Source: Actinomycetes bacterium (GTDB lineage Bacteria > Actinomycetota > Acidimicrobiia > Acidimicrobiales > Microtrichaceae). From it: a DNA stretch of 64,000 bases. Where the stretch lies: the NCBI GenBank assembly GCA_023392475.1, contig JAEVZA010000449.1:38476-102475 (forward strand), written 5' to 3'. Of this stretch, positions 44,522 through 54,877 are shown piece by piece; positions within the stretch are counted from its first letter, which is position 1, and each line of letters begins with the position of its first letter. The notes under the pieces were generated by a model. That model was not told the origin of the DNA, searched no databases, and saw only the letters and a program-made list of their open reading frames with translations. The translations under genes and the position numbers were made by a program.

Positions 44522-45024
44522 AGGTGGCGCCGCTATGCCCCGGCGGGCGTCTGCTCACCACCGTGAACCGTGGCGCCGGCGGTCGGTTTGCGAACGACCA
44601 CACCACGTCGAGTGCGCACGCTGTCGCATGATCGACTAGCTCGAACGATGCGGGCCCCCGGCCGGTTGCGGTTCGAAGCCGAAGATGACGACCCACATGG
44701 CGAACCCATCCAACGGATTCCACGTCGAACTTTGTGCGAACGTTGTTGCGCATCGACGAGGGCGACCGCAAGGAGACCGACTTGCGTTCGCTGGGCCTCC
44801 TAGTCCTGGCGAAGGCACGCGGCGACCGGCGGGTGTCGCCCAGGCAGACAGTCACCACCGCTGGCAGTACAGTGCCGTCCAGGAGCGGAGTCCCGAGGTC
44901 CGTGCCACGGTCGCGCTGAGTGTGATTGCACTTCGGCGCGTCCTACGGCTGCGACGGAAGCTCGCGGAAGGAGAGGGGAAGAGGCCGTGATCGGTCCAGC
45001 TTCACGACGGACAGCTGACATCCC
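44522..45024. other. 503-bp stretch without a confident gene
   Basis: Several short frames exist (for example 44,685-44,990 and 44,734-44,919, plus strand), but none has a convincing ribosome site or recognisable product. The stretch probably carries the promoter of the vWA-tubulin-channel block, whose first gene begins at 45,025. Confidence 0.45.
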
Positions 45025-45435
45025 ATGATGGACCCCGATGCTCCGTCACCGCCTCCTTACAGCCCAACGGCCAGTACTGCGGGTTACCAGTCCGTGATGA
45101 CGTCGTTCCCCGAGAACGACAGTCGGTCAACTCAACCGTTACACCCACCTGTCCCACTGCTCGTCGGTGCCGCCGTGGCATTGCTTGCCTCGGTAGCCCT
45201 AGTACCAGCGGGAGGTTTCGCAGACTGGGAACACCTCGCCGGATGGCTGGCCGCCTCCGTCGTGGCGGTGGGCTTTGTCGCCTCCTACACGTCGCAAGAC
45301 CTACGCCGACGCGAGAGATCCAACTACTCGCCCAATCGTCGCCTCGACACCTTGCGCTGGGTGCTTGCAATAGCGGCAATTGTGTTGTGCTGCGTCCATG
45401 CCTGGACCTTGGCGTGGAGCCTCGCAGCTCGATGA
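45025..45435 (+). CDS. Small membrane protein, first gene of tubulin-like block
   Basis: 136 residues from ATG 45,025 (a second ATG follows directly). A proline-rich hydrophilic N-terminus of ~45 residues is followed by three hydrophobic stretches: PLLVGAAVALLASVALVPAGG, LAGWLAASVVAVGFVASY and WVLAIAAIVLCCVHAWTLAW. It is therefore an integral membrane protein with no enzymatic motif. The stop overlaps the vWA gene start (ATGA), so it is translated together with it and probably forms part of the same membrane complex. No family recognised. Confidence 0.7.
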   Translation: MMDPDAPSPPPYSPTASTAGYQSVMTSFPENDSRSTQPLHPPVPLLVGAAVALLASVALVPAGGFADWEHLAGWLAASVVAVGFVASYTSQDLRRRERSNYSPNRRLDTLRWVLAIAAIVLCCVHAWTLAWSLAAR

Positions 45436-48400
45436 ATCTCTTCGCTCAAGAGCAGATGCACGACGGCGACCGTCTCGCCTCTCTTCGCAGGTTGCCCAAG
45501 TGGTTTGTTGTCGCTACAGCTGCCGTCGCAGTGTTCTTGATCGCCGTTTCGCTTCTGCCAGAACCGCCTGTTGCGGCGAACCCAGCTCAAGCTCAACTCG
45601 GTAATCCTGCCTTGAACCGGCTCGCAGCATGTGTCACTGGCCATAAGCAACTTGCCGTGGTAATGCTCATCGACGAATCCGCAAGCCTTCGACAGACGGA
45701 TCCGCTCGGTGGTCGCGTAGTCGCGGCGCGTGCCGCCGTGAATGGACTCGCTGAACTCGTTCGACGAAGCAACGGTAAGGTCCGTGTCGATGTGCAGGTT
45801 GCTGGCTTCGCCGTTGACTATCAAAGAAGTCCAACGTGGACGACTTTGGCACCAGAGACGGCCGCATCGGTCGACGCGGCAGTGCAGTCGTTCGTATCTC
45901 GGTCCAATGGCATCGATACCGACTACGTGAACGCACTCCAGGGCGCTCAGTCCGAGATACAATCGCACGCTCGTTCCATGGGTGGGGACACCAACGAGAC
46001 CTGTACAGCAGTCTTGTGGTTCACCGACGGACGCTACGATGTTGAGGATCGTATCAACGGTCGCCAGAAGAAGGTCGGAACTGACAATAGCGGAAACGCT
46101 CAAAGCAAGGAATATGCTCGAGATATTGATCTGTACCACCGCGGGGGAGGCGCAGCGACCGTCGCCCGGGGCAAGCAGATCCTTTGCGACGCCGGCGGTG
46201 TCGCGGACCAGTATCGAACCAGCGAGACATCACTGTTTGCTGTCGCTTTGGCGACACAAATTCCTGCGGACGACCAATCCTTCCTCGAGTCTGTTGTGCA
46301 AGGTCCCAATTGCGGTAACCGTGACGGCACAACGAATGGGGCGCTACTCACCGGCGACATCGGCGAGATGATCGGGGCGTTTGACCAGATCGTCACAGCG
46401 CTCGGCAACCCGGCTAACTCCGTTGATCAGGAGATCCACACCTGTCCGCTGCTTGAGGACACGTGCCCGCAAGGGACGCAGACCTTCGACATCGACCCCA
46501 CCCTTCAGCGATTTCATGTTCTTGCGCAGATGGACGCTCCAGGCGTTGCTGTGCGCTTCACATCTCCCGGCGGCACTCCCTTGAGTGTCCCGCCCGTCCC
46601 GGTCGGAACGGAGACCGGTCAGGGCGCTACTGGGGACACGCACTTGGCCTGGTCGTGGCTGTCGCCCCAGGCCCTGACGGTGGATGCTGAAGCGGGCAGT
46701 GGGACGAACCCGAATTGGGTGGGCACCTGGACCGCCACCTTCATCGACACCACCGGACGCAATCCGGGGGCTCCTGTACACGCCCGGATCTACGTGTTCG
46801 GCGAAGTCACTCCAGAACTCGCTGCGGGAACGATTTTCCGAGCGGGAGAGAAGAACACATTCCGGGTCAACGTGGTCGGCGTCGGGGGCTCGCCGGTCCC
46901 GGCGACTGCACTCGGCCCGGCAAATCTGACAGCCACGATCACAGATCCGTCGACGGGCCACCTGACGAACCTGGGTCCGCTGGTCCGACAAGGTGACTCC
47001 TACACCGGAACGTGGACGGCTCCGCCGGAGCTCTCGGCCCCGTCGGTCAACCTTGGTTTGACCGTGACCGTGACGACCCGCACAGGAGTCGCGCTGGCAC
47101 CGAGCGGTTCCACGACCGCCGTCGATGTGCGGCCCCCGGTCGGCTTCCCCGAGGTCGGAACTCATCGCATCGACATTGGCCCAATTGAGGGAACAGGCTC
47201 TGCCGAGGCGCGTCTCGCAATCCTCGGTTCGCGCCGTTCAGCGACGTGCGTCTGGCTCGCGGATGTTCGAATTGAATCCGGCCCGTTGCCAACAGGAACA
47301 CTCAACGTAGATGCCGGTGATCACGGCTCTGCCTCGAGCGAATGCCTCCAGATTCCCAAAGACGGCAAGGGCGAACTCGTCCTGCGCGTATCGCCCAAGG
47401 CGAGCGAACGCGGTGTCGAAGTCGGGACGATCTTTGTCGGAACACGGTCCCTTAATGGGGACGAGGTGCGAACCGTCCCAATCGCTCTTACGGCTCAGCT
47501 TGTAAAGTCCGCAGATGCTGGGATGGCGTGGCTTCTGTTTACCATCCTGATCGTGGGCGGAATCTCGTTGCCGCTTGCCATCTTCTATTTGGCGAACCGG
47601 CGCGCTGCGACGTTTGCTCCGCTCAAGCTGATGGTCGGATGCGAGGTGCCGATTGAGCTCTGTGACCCCGTGGATGGCTCACTGACACTGCGACGCACGG
47701 CCGCTGCCCCTCCATCTCTAGTTGGCGTCGCAGTGCCCCATGAGTCCCTGACGTCGGCACCGCTAGGCCTAGGCGACCCCGTGCCAGAACCACCCGAAGT
47801 CCATGCCGTCGACCCCACCGAGGGTGTCGGCTTGCTTCGAACGCAAGACTTCCGAGCAGTGGCGCCACAGCAAGACACGGAGCGGCCGCGGTATTTTGAG
47901 TTTGCAAGCGTCAAGTTCAAAGCATCCGTATCCCGAAACCCGCTTCGCCCGCCGGACGGAATCGCGTCCATTGACGATCGCCGACAGGTGCTCGGAAGCG
48001 CACGAGGATCAGCGGCGCTTCGTCCGGGGCGGTCCGGCCGCAGCGGGCGTATTCCGCTGTGGATCAATGGCGAGTGGGTATTGATTGTGAACGACGTCCA
48101 TGACGACGACGCGCCAGTCACCGGCCAACTCGTTGCGTTTCTGCTCGCAACCGAAGTGAACAGCTCGGTGGGACGCCTGAACGAACACCTCGCCGATCGA
48201 TTGCCCGCGTTACGTGACACAGCGCTGCGTCTCCGCACGGTGGAGGTTCCCGACGACGCAAACTCGGAGACCGATCCGTTCGGCGAGGAGCCGGCGCCGG
48301 ACAGCAGGTCCGGCGTTGAGATCGTTCCCAGTGACTGGGACCCAGTGCCACAAGATCCCACAGGGCCGCGGAATCATGCGCCGAACTACCCCGCAAGCGA

Positions 48401-48482
48401 CGTGCCACCACCGACACCGCCAGCGCCGACCACGAGGGCCGGTGTTGAGGGCGAGGACCCATTTCGACACTTCGATAGCTAG
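45432..48482 (+). CDS. Large two-pass membrane vWA-domain protein
   Basis: 1,016 residues from ATG 45,432. TM1 (WFVVATAAVAVFLIAVSLL, about residues 25-43) leads to a long extracytoplasmic region starting with a vWA domain: VVMLIDESASLRQTDPLG (metal-site DxSxS at about 78) and LWFTDGRYD (about 197). Beta-sandwich-like segments follow. TM2 (WLLFTILIVGGISLPLAIFYL, about 698-718) leads to a cytoplasmic C-terminus of ~300 residues ending in an acidic, proline-rich tail. The layout resembles a sensor or assembly protein linking an outside vWA to inside partners. It precedes the tubulin-like gene by 62 bp and overlaps the small membrane gene. Lower GC than surroundings by eye. Function unknown. Confidence 0.85.
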   Translation: MNLFAQEQMHDGDRLASLRRLPKWFVVATAAVAVFLIAVSLLPEPPVAANPAQAQLGNPALNRLAACVTGHKQLAVVMLIDESASLRQTDPLGGRVVAARAAVNGLAELVRRSNGKVRVDVQVAGFAVDYQRSPTWTTLAPETAASVDAAVQSFVSRSNGIDTDYVNALQGAQSEIQSHARSMGGDTNETCTAVLWFTDGRYDVEDRINGRQKKVGTDNSGNAQSKEYARDIDLYHRGGGAATVARGKQILCDAGGVADQYRTSETSLFAVALATQIPADDQSFLESVVQGPNCGNRDGTTNGALLTGDIGEMIGAFDQIVTALGNPANSVDQEIHTCPLLEDTCPQGTQTFDIDPTLQRFHVLAQMDAPGVAVRFTSPGGTPLSVPPVPVGTETGQGATGDTHLAWSWLSPQALTVDAEAGSGTNPNWVGTWTATFIDTTGRNPGAPVHARIYVFGEVTPELAAGTIFRAGEKNTFRVNVVGVGGSPVPATALGPANLTATITDPSTGHLTNLGPLVRQGDSYTGTWTAPPELSAPSVNLGLTVTVTTRTGVALAPSGSTTAVDVRPPVGFPEVGTHRIDIGPIEGTGSAEARLAILGSRRSATCVWLADVRIESGPLPTGTLNVDAGDHGSASSECLQIPKDGKGELVLRVSPKASERGVEVGTIFVGTRSLNGDEVRTVPIALTAQLVKSADAGMAWLLFTILIVGGISLPLAIFYLANRRAATFAPLKLMVGCEVPIELCDPVDGSLTLRRTAAAPPSLVGVAVPHESLTSAPLGLGDPVPEPPEVHAVDPTEGVGLLRTQDFRAVAPQQDTERPRYFEFASVKFKASVSRNPLRPPDGIASIDDRRQVLGSARGSAALRPGRSGRSGRIPLWINGEWVLIVNDVHDDDAPVTGQLVAFLLATEVNSSVGRLNEHLADRLPALRDTALRLRTVEVPDDANSETDPFGEEPAPDSRSGVEIVPSDWDPVPQDPTGPRNHAPNYPASDVPPPTPPAPTTRAGVEGEDPFRHFDS

Positions 48483-48544
48483 TCGTTACTTCGACCCTTC
48501 CGTGTAAGCGCCGGAAGTAGTTCTGATTTCGAGAGGATGACTTC

Positions 48545-51500
48545 ATGTTGCGACCCATGCTGCTCGTCGGGGTTGGAGGCTCGGGCGGTAAGACGCTTCA
48601 GCTCCTCCACCGTGAGTTGCGGTACCGGCTCAGAGACGCCGGCTGGAACCATGGCGTGCCAGATGGCTGGCAGTTCCTCCACGTCGACGTGCCCGTGACT
48701 CCAGATACTCGGATGGATGAATTCCCCGACGCAGTCCCTGTTAACGAGCCGGTGGTCGGCGGACAGTACGTTGCCCTTGCCAAGCAAGCGGTCACCTATG
48801 ACGCAATCGACCGCACTTGGCTCCGCGATTCACCATTCGATGCACTTGCCAAAGTGGCAACATGGAGGCCACGTCCCGAGGAAGTCAATATCTCGATCGA
48901 ATCCGGTGCTGGCCAGTTCCGAACCATCGGACGTGTTGTTGCACTTTCGCAGGTGGCGCTGATTAGCGAGGCGATCGGCCGTGCTCGCGCGCGGCTAAGC
49001 GCACCTGAGGTACAGCCGCAACTCCAACAACTCAGCACCATGGTCGGACAGGAAAGCCGAGCGGGCGTCGACGTGCCACCAGGTGTTCTGCTGATCAGTT
49101 CCATGGCCGGCGGATCCGGGGCCGGCATGTTCCTTGACGTCGCCGATATCATCCGCGCCAGCGACCCCGCGGGCTGGTGTGATAGCTCGATCGGTGTTCT
49201 CTATACAGCGGACATGTTCGAGGAACTGCCCCCCCTTGGGCGCCAAGGAGTGATGCCAAACAGCTTGGCGAGTCTTTGCGAACTCATGAACGGCTACTGG
49301 AACAACCGGGCTCCGGGACCTGAGTATAAATTCTTCGAACAGGCCGGAATCCCCGTCGCTGGCTTTCAGCGTCGGGGCATCAGATATCCGCTTATGGTCG
49401 GGCGCGCCAATGATCGAGTCCGATTCCCGACGCAGAACTCAGTCTACAGCGCGATGGGGAAGACACTCGCCGCGTACATGACGTCCCCTTCAGCGCAGAC
49501 GTCCATCAATGCGTATCTCACTGGCAACTGGGTCGCGGCGTCGACCGGGCTGTCAGATGCCACACCATTCAAAGACACATCTCGTGGAACCATCGTGTCA
49601 GCGATGGGCATGGGCTCCATGAGCCTGGGCCGCGACCGATTTGGTCGGTACTCTGCCCAACGCCTAGCGCGTGCGGCGATCGAACACGCATTGCGCGCCC
49701 ACGCCGTCGGGAAGAAGGTCCCGGAGGAGATCACATTTGACACGGCGCGCGACGACGTTGCAGTTGCCAACATGCAATGGTTTGTTCGTAACTGTGGCCT
49801 TGATGAGATGGGCAGTGACCACAACCAGGTGTTGGATCAGCTGACGCCTGATCTCGCTGTGGCTGCGGACAGGATTCGCCAAACGATCCGGCACACGGTC
49901 GAACAATTCCCGTCGCTCGAGCCGAACCAGTATGGGTCTGTGATCCTGCAACAAGTCGACGCAACCCGAACCGCTTACGAATCCGCGACTGATCAGCTCC
50001 TCCGAGACCGAGCAAGCGAGTGGGTTCGCAATGTGACGTACTGGGTCGACGCAGCAGTTCTAGAAGCTACGAGCCGGTTGGGCCTCGAGGTCACCGTCGA
50101 GTTGCTTCGAAGGCTGATCGATCACATCGGTGATGTCATCGGAGACCTTGCAGCCGAGATCCCGAACTTAGAGGGACATGTTGGCCAGATTGAGATGGCA
50201 GTCAGAGGCAAGCTAGCCGAATTTGGCAATCAACAGATGCTCCGAGAGAACGAGCTGATCAGCGACGCGATCAATCGCGCACTCAAGGGGCTTCAATATG
50301 GCTTCGACGCGCGGCTGCGACGCGCAGCATGCGAGCTTCTTCGAGATCTGAAAGAAAACCTTCTCAGTCCTCTGCACGCAGAGTCTGGCTCGGCACTGGG
50401 GGCACTCCGAATCGACGAGCGTCCTCCCGCCGGACACGTGGGACTCGGCGTGGCGACCTGGCCGGTGGAAGGAGTCATTCCCGACGATTTACGCCCAGCA
50501 TTGAACGAACGCCTCGTCGAAGGCGCTGACACATTTCCTGACTCGTATTGCGTCCAGCTGACCGCAACTGTCCGTCGTGATGACGACCCGAACAGAGTCC
50601 TTCCTACGTTGGAAGCTGAGACGGTTGCGGTTGGTGAAATCCTCACTGGACGTGCCCGGGATCTCAAGACCAGATCCGTACTGAGCCGTGACGCTGATTG
50701 GTGGCCGCAATTCCTCTCGTCACAGCGACCAGCAAGTGCCGCGCGGTACCAGCTCCGATTCCGCGGCGCAGATATTTTGGAGCGCGCCGAGGATTGGATT
50801 CACCGGCGGGATACGGCCTTCGGTGACTTTGTCCATCAGTCCCTACGCTCATACCTGACAGTGGATGACGCAGCAGAGCGACTTCGGCGCCGTGACGCGG
50901 TTCTTACAGCGTTTCGGGAGTCCCTGTCGGTAGCGTCGCCGTTGGTCGAATTCCATGGCAACAACTCGCGTGAGGTGCACGGCCAGGTGCCGAGCTCCCA
51001 ATTCCATTTCACCGCGGTGCCGTTCGCGCAAACGGACCTCGAGGCGGAATTGGTAGCGATCGCAGAAGGGGCAGGTATTGCGGACGAGGCTATCGAGCGG
51101 TTGCGTGGTGCGATGAACGTCGGCGATGAGCAGAGGGTTGAGATGATCACCACCCTCACGGCCCCAGTCGAGCCGATGGTACTTCAATCCGTTATGCGGC
51201 CAATCGCCGAGCAATGGTCCGCCTGCAGAGACAACTCAGCGGAACGGGCCCGATTCTGGAGATGGCGCAGGGCCCGATCGCTTCCGGAGTTCGTTCCCGC
51301 CTCCCCCGATGTCCAGCTGTCGATGGTCAAGGGTTGGTGGGTCGGTCGCATCATCGGCGCCCTACGTTACGACAAGGCTACGTTCGCCTCCGAGCCGGTG
51401 CAGATCCACGACAACGAGCATGGAACGTGGCGCAACTTCCCGTTCCCGTATCTGGAGGCGGCGTTGAGTTTCGAACAGGAGCTGCTGCCCGCCGTATTGG

Positions 51501-51922
51501 AATCAATGTGCGTCGCCATGTTGGACTGTCAGGCCCGAGGCAGCCTCGAGCCCTTGCGCGCTTATGAACTGCTTCGAGCGTTGGGCGACGACGCCACCAT
51601 GATCATGCGGAACTGGGTGAGCCATGGCCAGACGCCACCTGGGACGACGCCGATGGAACGCGCCTGGCGTGGTCCCGAGTCCACAACCGTCAGCGCGGAA
51701 GCGTCGACGCCAAGCGAACGGCGGGATGCCGTGCGTGCCTACATCTCGGGACGACGATCTGGGTACGTGACGCGGCTCGATGCTGAGCCAGTGAGGGCCG
51801 CCACTTTGCTGGTCCAGCCGAGATGGTTGGATCTTCGTGACTTGTTGGACCAGGTGTTCACATCGCTCGATACGGATGTGGCGAACGCAGTTGACGGCGG
51901 GGCGGGTGATGGCGGTGACTGA
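48545..51922 (+). CDS. Tubulin-like GTPase (Tubulin_2 family)
   Basis: 1,125 residues; ATG preceded by gagagg at 8 nt. The N-terminus MLRPMLLVGVGGSGGKTL supplies the first nucleotide-binding loop. ISSMAGGSGAGMFLD (about 185-198) is the tubulin/FtsZ signature loop (GGGTGTG-like), and NSLASLCELMNGYW (about 235) corresponds to the Asn-containing helix that contacts the base. This matches the bacterial tubulin-like family (Tubulin_2), which has a ~400-residue GTPase domain and a long helical C-terminal part, seen here. Whether it forms filaments is unknown. It overlaps the next membrane-protein gene by 14 bases and follows the vWA gene, so it is probably the cytoplasmic motor or scaffold of the complex. 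Confidence 0.88.
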   Translation: MLRPMLLVGVGGSGGKTLQLLHRELRYRLRDAGWNHGVPDGWQFLHVDVPVTPDTRMDEFPDAVPVNEPVVGGQYVALAKQAVTYDAIDRTWLRDSPFDALAKVATWRPRPEEVNISIESGAGQFRTIGRVVALSQVALISEAIGRARARLSAPEVQPQLQQLSTMVGQESRAGVDVPPGVLLISSMAGGSGAGMFLDVADIIRASDPAGWCDSSIGVLYTADMFEELPPLGRQGVMPNSLASLCELMNGYWNNRAPGPEYKFFEQAGIPVAGFQRRGIRYPLMVGRANDRVRFPTQNSVYSAMGKTLAAYMTSPSAQTSINAYLTGNWVAASTGLSDATPFKDTSRGTIVSAMGMGSMSLGRDRFGRYSAQRLARAAIEHALRAHAVGKKVPEEITFDTARDDVAVANMQWFVRNCGLDEMGSDHNQVLDQLTPDLAVAADRIRQTIRHTVEQFPSLEPNQYGSVILQQVDATRTAYESATDQLLRDRASEWVRNVTYWVDAAVLEATSRLGLEVTVELLRRLIDHIGDVIGDLAAEIPNLEGHVGQIEMAVRGKLAEFGNQQMLRENELISDAINRALKGLQYGFDARLRRAACELLRDLKENLLSPLHAESGSALGALRIDERPPAGHVGLGVATWPVEGVIPDDLRPALNERLVEGADTFPDSYCVQLTATVRRDDDPNRVLPTLEAETVAVGEILTGRARDLKTRSVLSRDADWWPQFLSSQRPASAARYQLRFRGADILERAEDWIHRRDTAFGDFVHQSLRSYLTVDDAAERLRRRDAVLTAFRESLSVASPLVEFHGNNSREVHGQVPSSQFHFTAVPFAQTDLEAELVAIAEGAGIADEAIERLRGAMNVGDEQRVEMITTLTAPVEPMVLQSVMRPIAEQWSACRDNSAERARFWRWRRARSLPEFVPASPDVQLSMVKGWWVGRIIGALRYDKATFASEPVQIHDNEHGTWRNFPFPYLEAALSFEQELLPAVLESMCVAMLDCQARGSLEPLRAYELLRALGDDATMIMRNWVSHGQTPPGTTPMERAWRGPESTTVSAEASTPSERRDAVRAYISGRRSGYVTRLDAEPVRAATLLVQPRWLDLRDLLDQVFTSLDTDVANAVDGGAGDGGD

Positions 51923-54830
51923 CAACGGTTCCGGCACAGCACCACCGGAACCCAGGCGGCATACGATTTTTCTGCTCCAGGGAAAGAGCGTGCAGCAGCG
52001 AACGGTCGAGTTGCTCACGGGCTGGTCCGCCGCTGGCCTCGTGCAGACTGCGAGCTTCCTTGATCTCGACGCCCCGGCCGGTCCGGCAGGACCCGGCGAA
52101 TGGGACCACACCATTGTTCGTGAGGCTGAGCACTTCGTCCTGTCCGACGGCGAGTTGGGGAGCCCGGTCCTAGTGCTCGACTGGCTCGCGGACAACTTCT
52201 GTGACGTGATCCGGCTCGTTGCCCTTCACACTGCCGAACAACCTGGCGCCGAGGCCGACGGTGTTCGCAAAGCTGAGTTGATTCGTCAGGGACTGCAGCA
52301 CTACCGGGGTGTGCGCCAGATGGTCGTGCCGATCTCCTGCTTTCTGGTTGATGAAGAACTGACCAAGCTCGACGCAGAATCGGTCTTGCCAACGTGGTCG
52401 GCCAACCTGGTCATCAGTCCTACAGATCAGGCTCTTCCAGACGGCTCTGCAACTCCCATCCGAGCGCAGCTTTCAGACGGTAAGCCAGATCCGCGATACG
52501 CCGCGGTTGCGGCTCAAGCACTATGCACCATCGGTGGAGTGTGGTCGTTCATGGGTGAAGGGCCCTTTGATCATAACCGCACCGACAGTGTTGCAGCAGG
52601 CTGCCGGGTCATTCGTACGTTTGTCAGAACGCTCGATCTTCCAGATCCGACACCGCGGATCACACACCGTGTCTTGGAACCGCTCGGCGGCTCTGCCGGG
52701 CTGGCGGGCACCTGGCCCGATCCCCAGGGCCGCCCTTACGTGCCAGCGATACCAGCCATCTCCTTCTCCCAGGAAGCTGCTCAACAGCTGTGCGAGCGGT
52801 ACAGCCGCACCGTGAACCTTCGCGAGCTTCCGGCGGCGGTAGTCCCCGAGCCGACTCCCGTCGGCTTTTGGACGGCGGTGCGCATGTTTTTCCAGTTCAT
52901 GGTCCGCGGGTTCGTGACGCTGCCACGGATCTTCGCCGACACCATCGTCGAGCGAGCGAGCCGCGCCGCATCGAGCATGGCCACGAACAGATTGTTCGGG
53001 GAACAGTCCGGCTATCTTGTAGAGGTGGGACCTCGCCGCAGCCTTCCTCCTGTGAGTGGCGAAAGCGCACAAACTGCGATGGAGACGGCGGCCCGTTTGG
53101 TAAGTCCGAACGATACCTACATGCCTCCCGCAACCCGGGATCTACTTGGGGAACTCCTACGGATCGGCACTGCGCTCCTCGACGGAGGGGACATGCCCCC
53201 TGAGCAGGTCCCGCCACGAATAGGTGACGTGTCTGCGTTCATTCCTGATCCGTCCGATATTGCCGTTGCGCCGAGCCACCCGACGCTGACGATCCCCGGA
53301 AGTCTCGTGGGTCAAGAAGAAGACGTCGTATTGCGTGGCCACGATCCACTTACAGCAGTACGTATCCGTGAGCTCCTCCAAGCTGAATGTCGGCAACTGG
53401 CGGCCGATGATGGCCAATCGGCCCGAGCCGATGCCACCTCGCCAGGTAGCGGCGACGGAACACCCCAGCCGGATGACGAAGCGGCGGACGAATCCGCAGC
53501 GTCCGACGATACGGCATCGGTCTCGCGCCGCCTCTCGAATACGGCCGATCAAATATCTCGAATCGATTCGTGGATAGCCGGCACGAGGCGCCCGTTCACC
53601 TGGCTAGTCGGTGAACGGATTGCCCTGCCACTCACCGTCGCGCAGATGCGCGCCTACTCGGCAGCGAGCCGGCTGGGGGAGCGACCGGAGATTCAGCAGG
53701 TTCGGATCCCCGACCGTCTGTCGGCACTCCGGGCGCTCGGAATTGCGGCGCTTCTCTCCCTGTGTACTTGGGCTGTTACTCCTCTCGGAGTCTGGAAATG
53801 GCGAACCGCACTCTTTCTGTCGATTGCCCTTCTGCTCACCGGCGCTCTAGTAGCATATCGTCAGTTCTACCGGCGGCTAAAGCAAGAATTCCAAATCCTG
53901 CACCGTCAGGAGGTCGAGATCGAGGAGCTCAACCGTGCCGCGCGTGAGTTGCAGCACTACTCCTTCGAGGCGCTGCGGTTGGGGTCATTGTATTGGCAAT
54001 ATGAGCGATGGGCGGCGGTCCTGGCTGGAGCGCTGCACCGACCGTTCGGTTCTATTGCAGACACCGAAGCTGCCGTCGATGAGCCGCGTCTGATATCCGA
54101 CGGGCCGAGGTCGGCGCGCAGCGCAACCGCAATTCCAGATCCTCAGCTCGTCGAACGATTGTGCAATCTTGCTCGCCGGCGGGTGTACACGCAAGGGTGG
54201 AACTATCGCGCTCTTCAGGCCGGTATCTCGTCGTTGACCGAACAACTGGGTAAGGAGCGATCTCTAGCGCCGGAAGCTCGGCTCGATCCATTTGACGACA
54301 ATGACCGACAGAACAGTGGGACTCTCGAGCGCCTCCAACACGCGTACCGCCACGGCGCTCACGGGGTCGCCGCCCGTGCTGAGCCTAACCGCCGGACGGC
54401 CGACCTGACATCGAACAGCCCCATGCAACAGCTCACGAGCGAGGTGCTGGTAAAGGGGACCGATCGCTATCCGGACGCGGCTGCACCTCCTGACGCGGAT
54501 CCCACCGACGGTTTCATCCAAGAGCTGTTCCCGAGCCCGCACGAACAGAGCTTCCCAGTATCCCTGTGGCAGGACGCCGGACTGCGCGCTCCGGCGGACG
54601 TGGAAGAGCGGATCATTATCTGTCAGGACTCTCTGCACGACGCTTCTGTCCCGCAGACACGGTTTCTCCCAGCCGCAGCTGTGCGAAACGGAAAGCGTCT
54701 GCTCTTCGCAGCCGCGCGATTGGACCTTTCGTATGCCTGCCCGCCAGAAGCGTTGGTTCTCTTTGAACGACGGAGCCAAGCGGACCGATGGCCGCTCGAA
54801 ATCTTCACGAATCCGCATGGTGGTGATTAG
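51909..54830 (+). CDS. Large membrane protein of the tubulin-like block, family unknown
   Basis: 973 residues from ATG 51,909 inside the tubulin-like gene's end (GTG 51,915 is an alternative). Residues 1-~260 read as a soluble alpha/beta domain (HTIFLLQGKSVQQRTVELL, VLVLDWLADNFCDVIRLVAL, VVPISCFLVDEEL). An acidic low-complexity region (about 500-555) precedes a transmembrane pair (LGIAALLSLCTWAVTPLG and ALFLSIALLLTGALVAYRQF, about 608-652). A coiled coil (LKQEFQILHRQEVEIEELNRA) follows, then a cytoplasmic C-terminal domain. No catalytic motif is recognised. Gene overlap with the tubulin-like GTPase strongly suggests a direct partner, possibly a membrane anchor. Confidence 0.75.
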   Translation: MAVTDNGSGTAPPEPRRHTIFLLQGKSVQQRTVELLTGWSAAGLVQTASFLDLDAPAGPAGPGEWDHTIVREAEHFVLSDGELGSPVLVLDWLADNFCDVIRLVALHTAEQPGAEADGVRKAELIRQGLQHYRGVRQMVVPISCFLVDEELTKLDAESVLPTWSANLVISPTDQALPDGSATPIRAQLSDGKPDPRYAAVAAQALCTIGGVWSFMGEGPFDHNRTDSVAAGCRVIRTFVRTLDLPDPTPRITHRVLEPLGGSAGLAGTWPDPQGRPYVPAIPAISFSQEAAQQLCERYSRTVNLRELPAAVVPEPTPVGFWTAVRMFFQFMVRGFVTLPRIFADTIVERASRAASSMATNRLFGEQSGYLVEVGPRRSLPPVSGESAQTAMETAARLVSPNDTYMPPATRDLLGELLRIGTALLDGGDMPPEQVPPRIGDVSAFIPDPSDIAVAPSHPTLTIPGSLVGQEEDVVLRGHDPLTAVRIRELLQAECRQLAADDGQSARADATSPGSGDGTPQPDDEAADESAASDDTASVSRRLSNTADQISRIDSWIAGTRRPFTWLVGERIALPLTVAQMRAYSAASRLGERPEIQQVRIPDRLSALRALGIAALLSLCTWAVTPLGVWKWRTALFLSIALLLTGALVAYRQFYRRLKQEFQILHRQEVEIEELNRAARELQHYSFEALRLGSLYWQYERWAAVLAGALHRPFGSIADTEAAVDEPRLISDGPRSARSATAIPDPQLVERLCNLARRRVYTQGWNYRALQAGISSLTEQLGKERSLAPEARLDPFDDNDRQNSGTLERLQHAYRHGAHGVAARAEPNRRTADLTSNSPMQQLTSEVLVKGTDRYPDAAAPPDADPTDGFIQELFPSPHEQSFPVSLWQDAGLRAPADVEERIIICQDSLHDASVPQTRFLPAAAVRNGKRLLFAAARLDLSYACPPEALVLFERRSQADRWPLEIFTNPHGGD

Positions 54831-54877
54831 GAACCCAGCCAGCACGCAATGGGAGGGGTCGTCATTAGCGATACGGA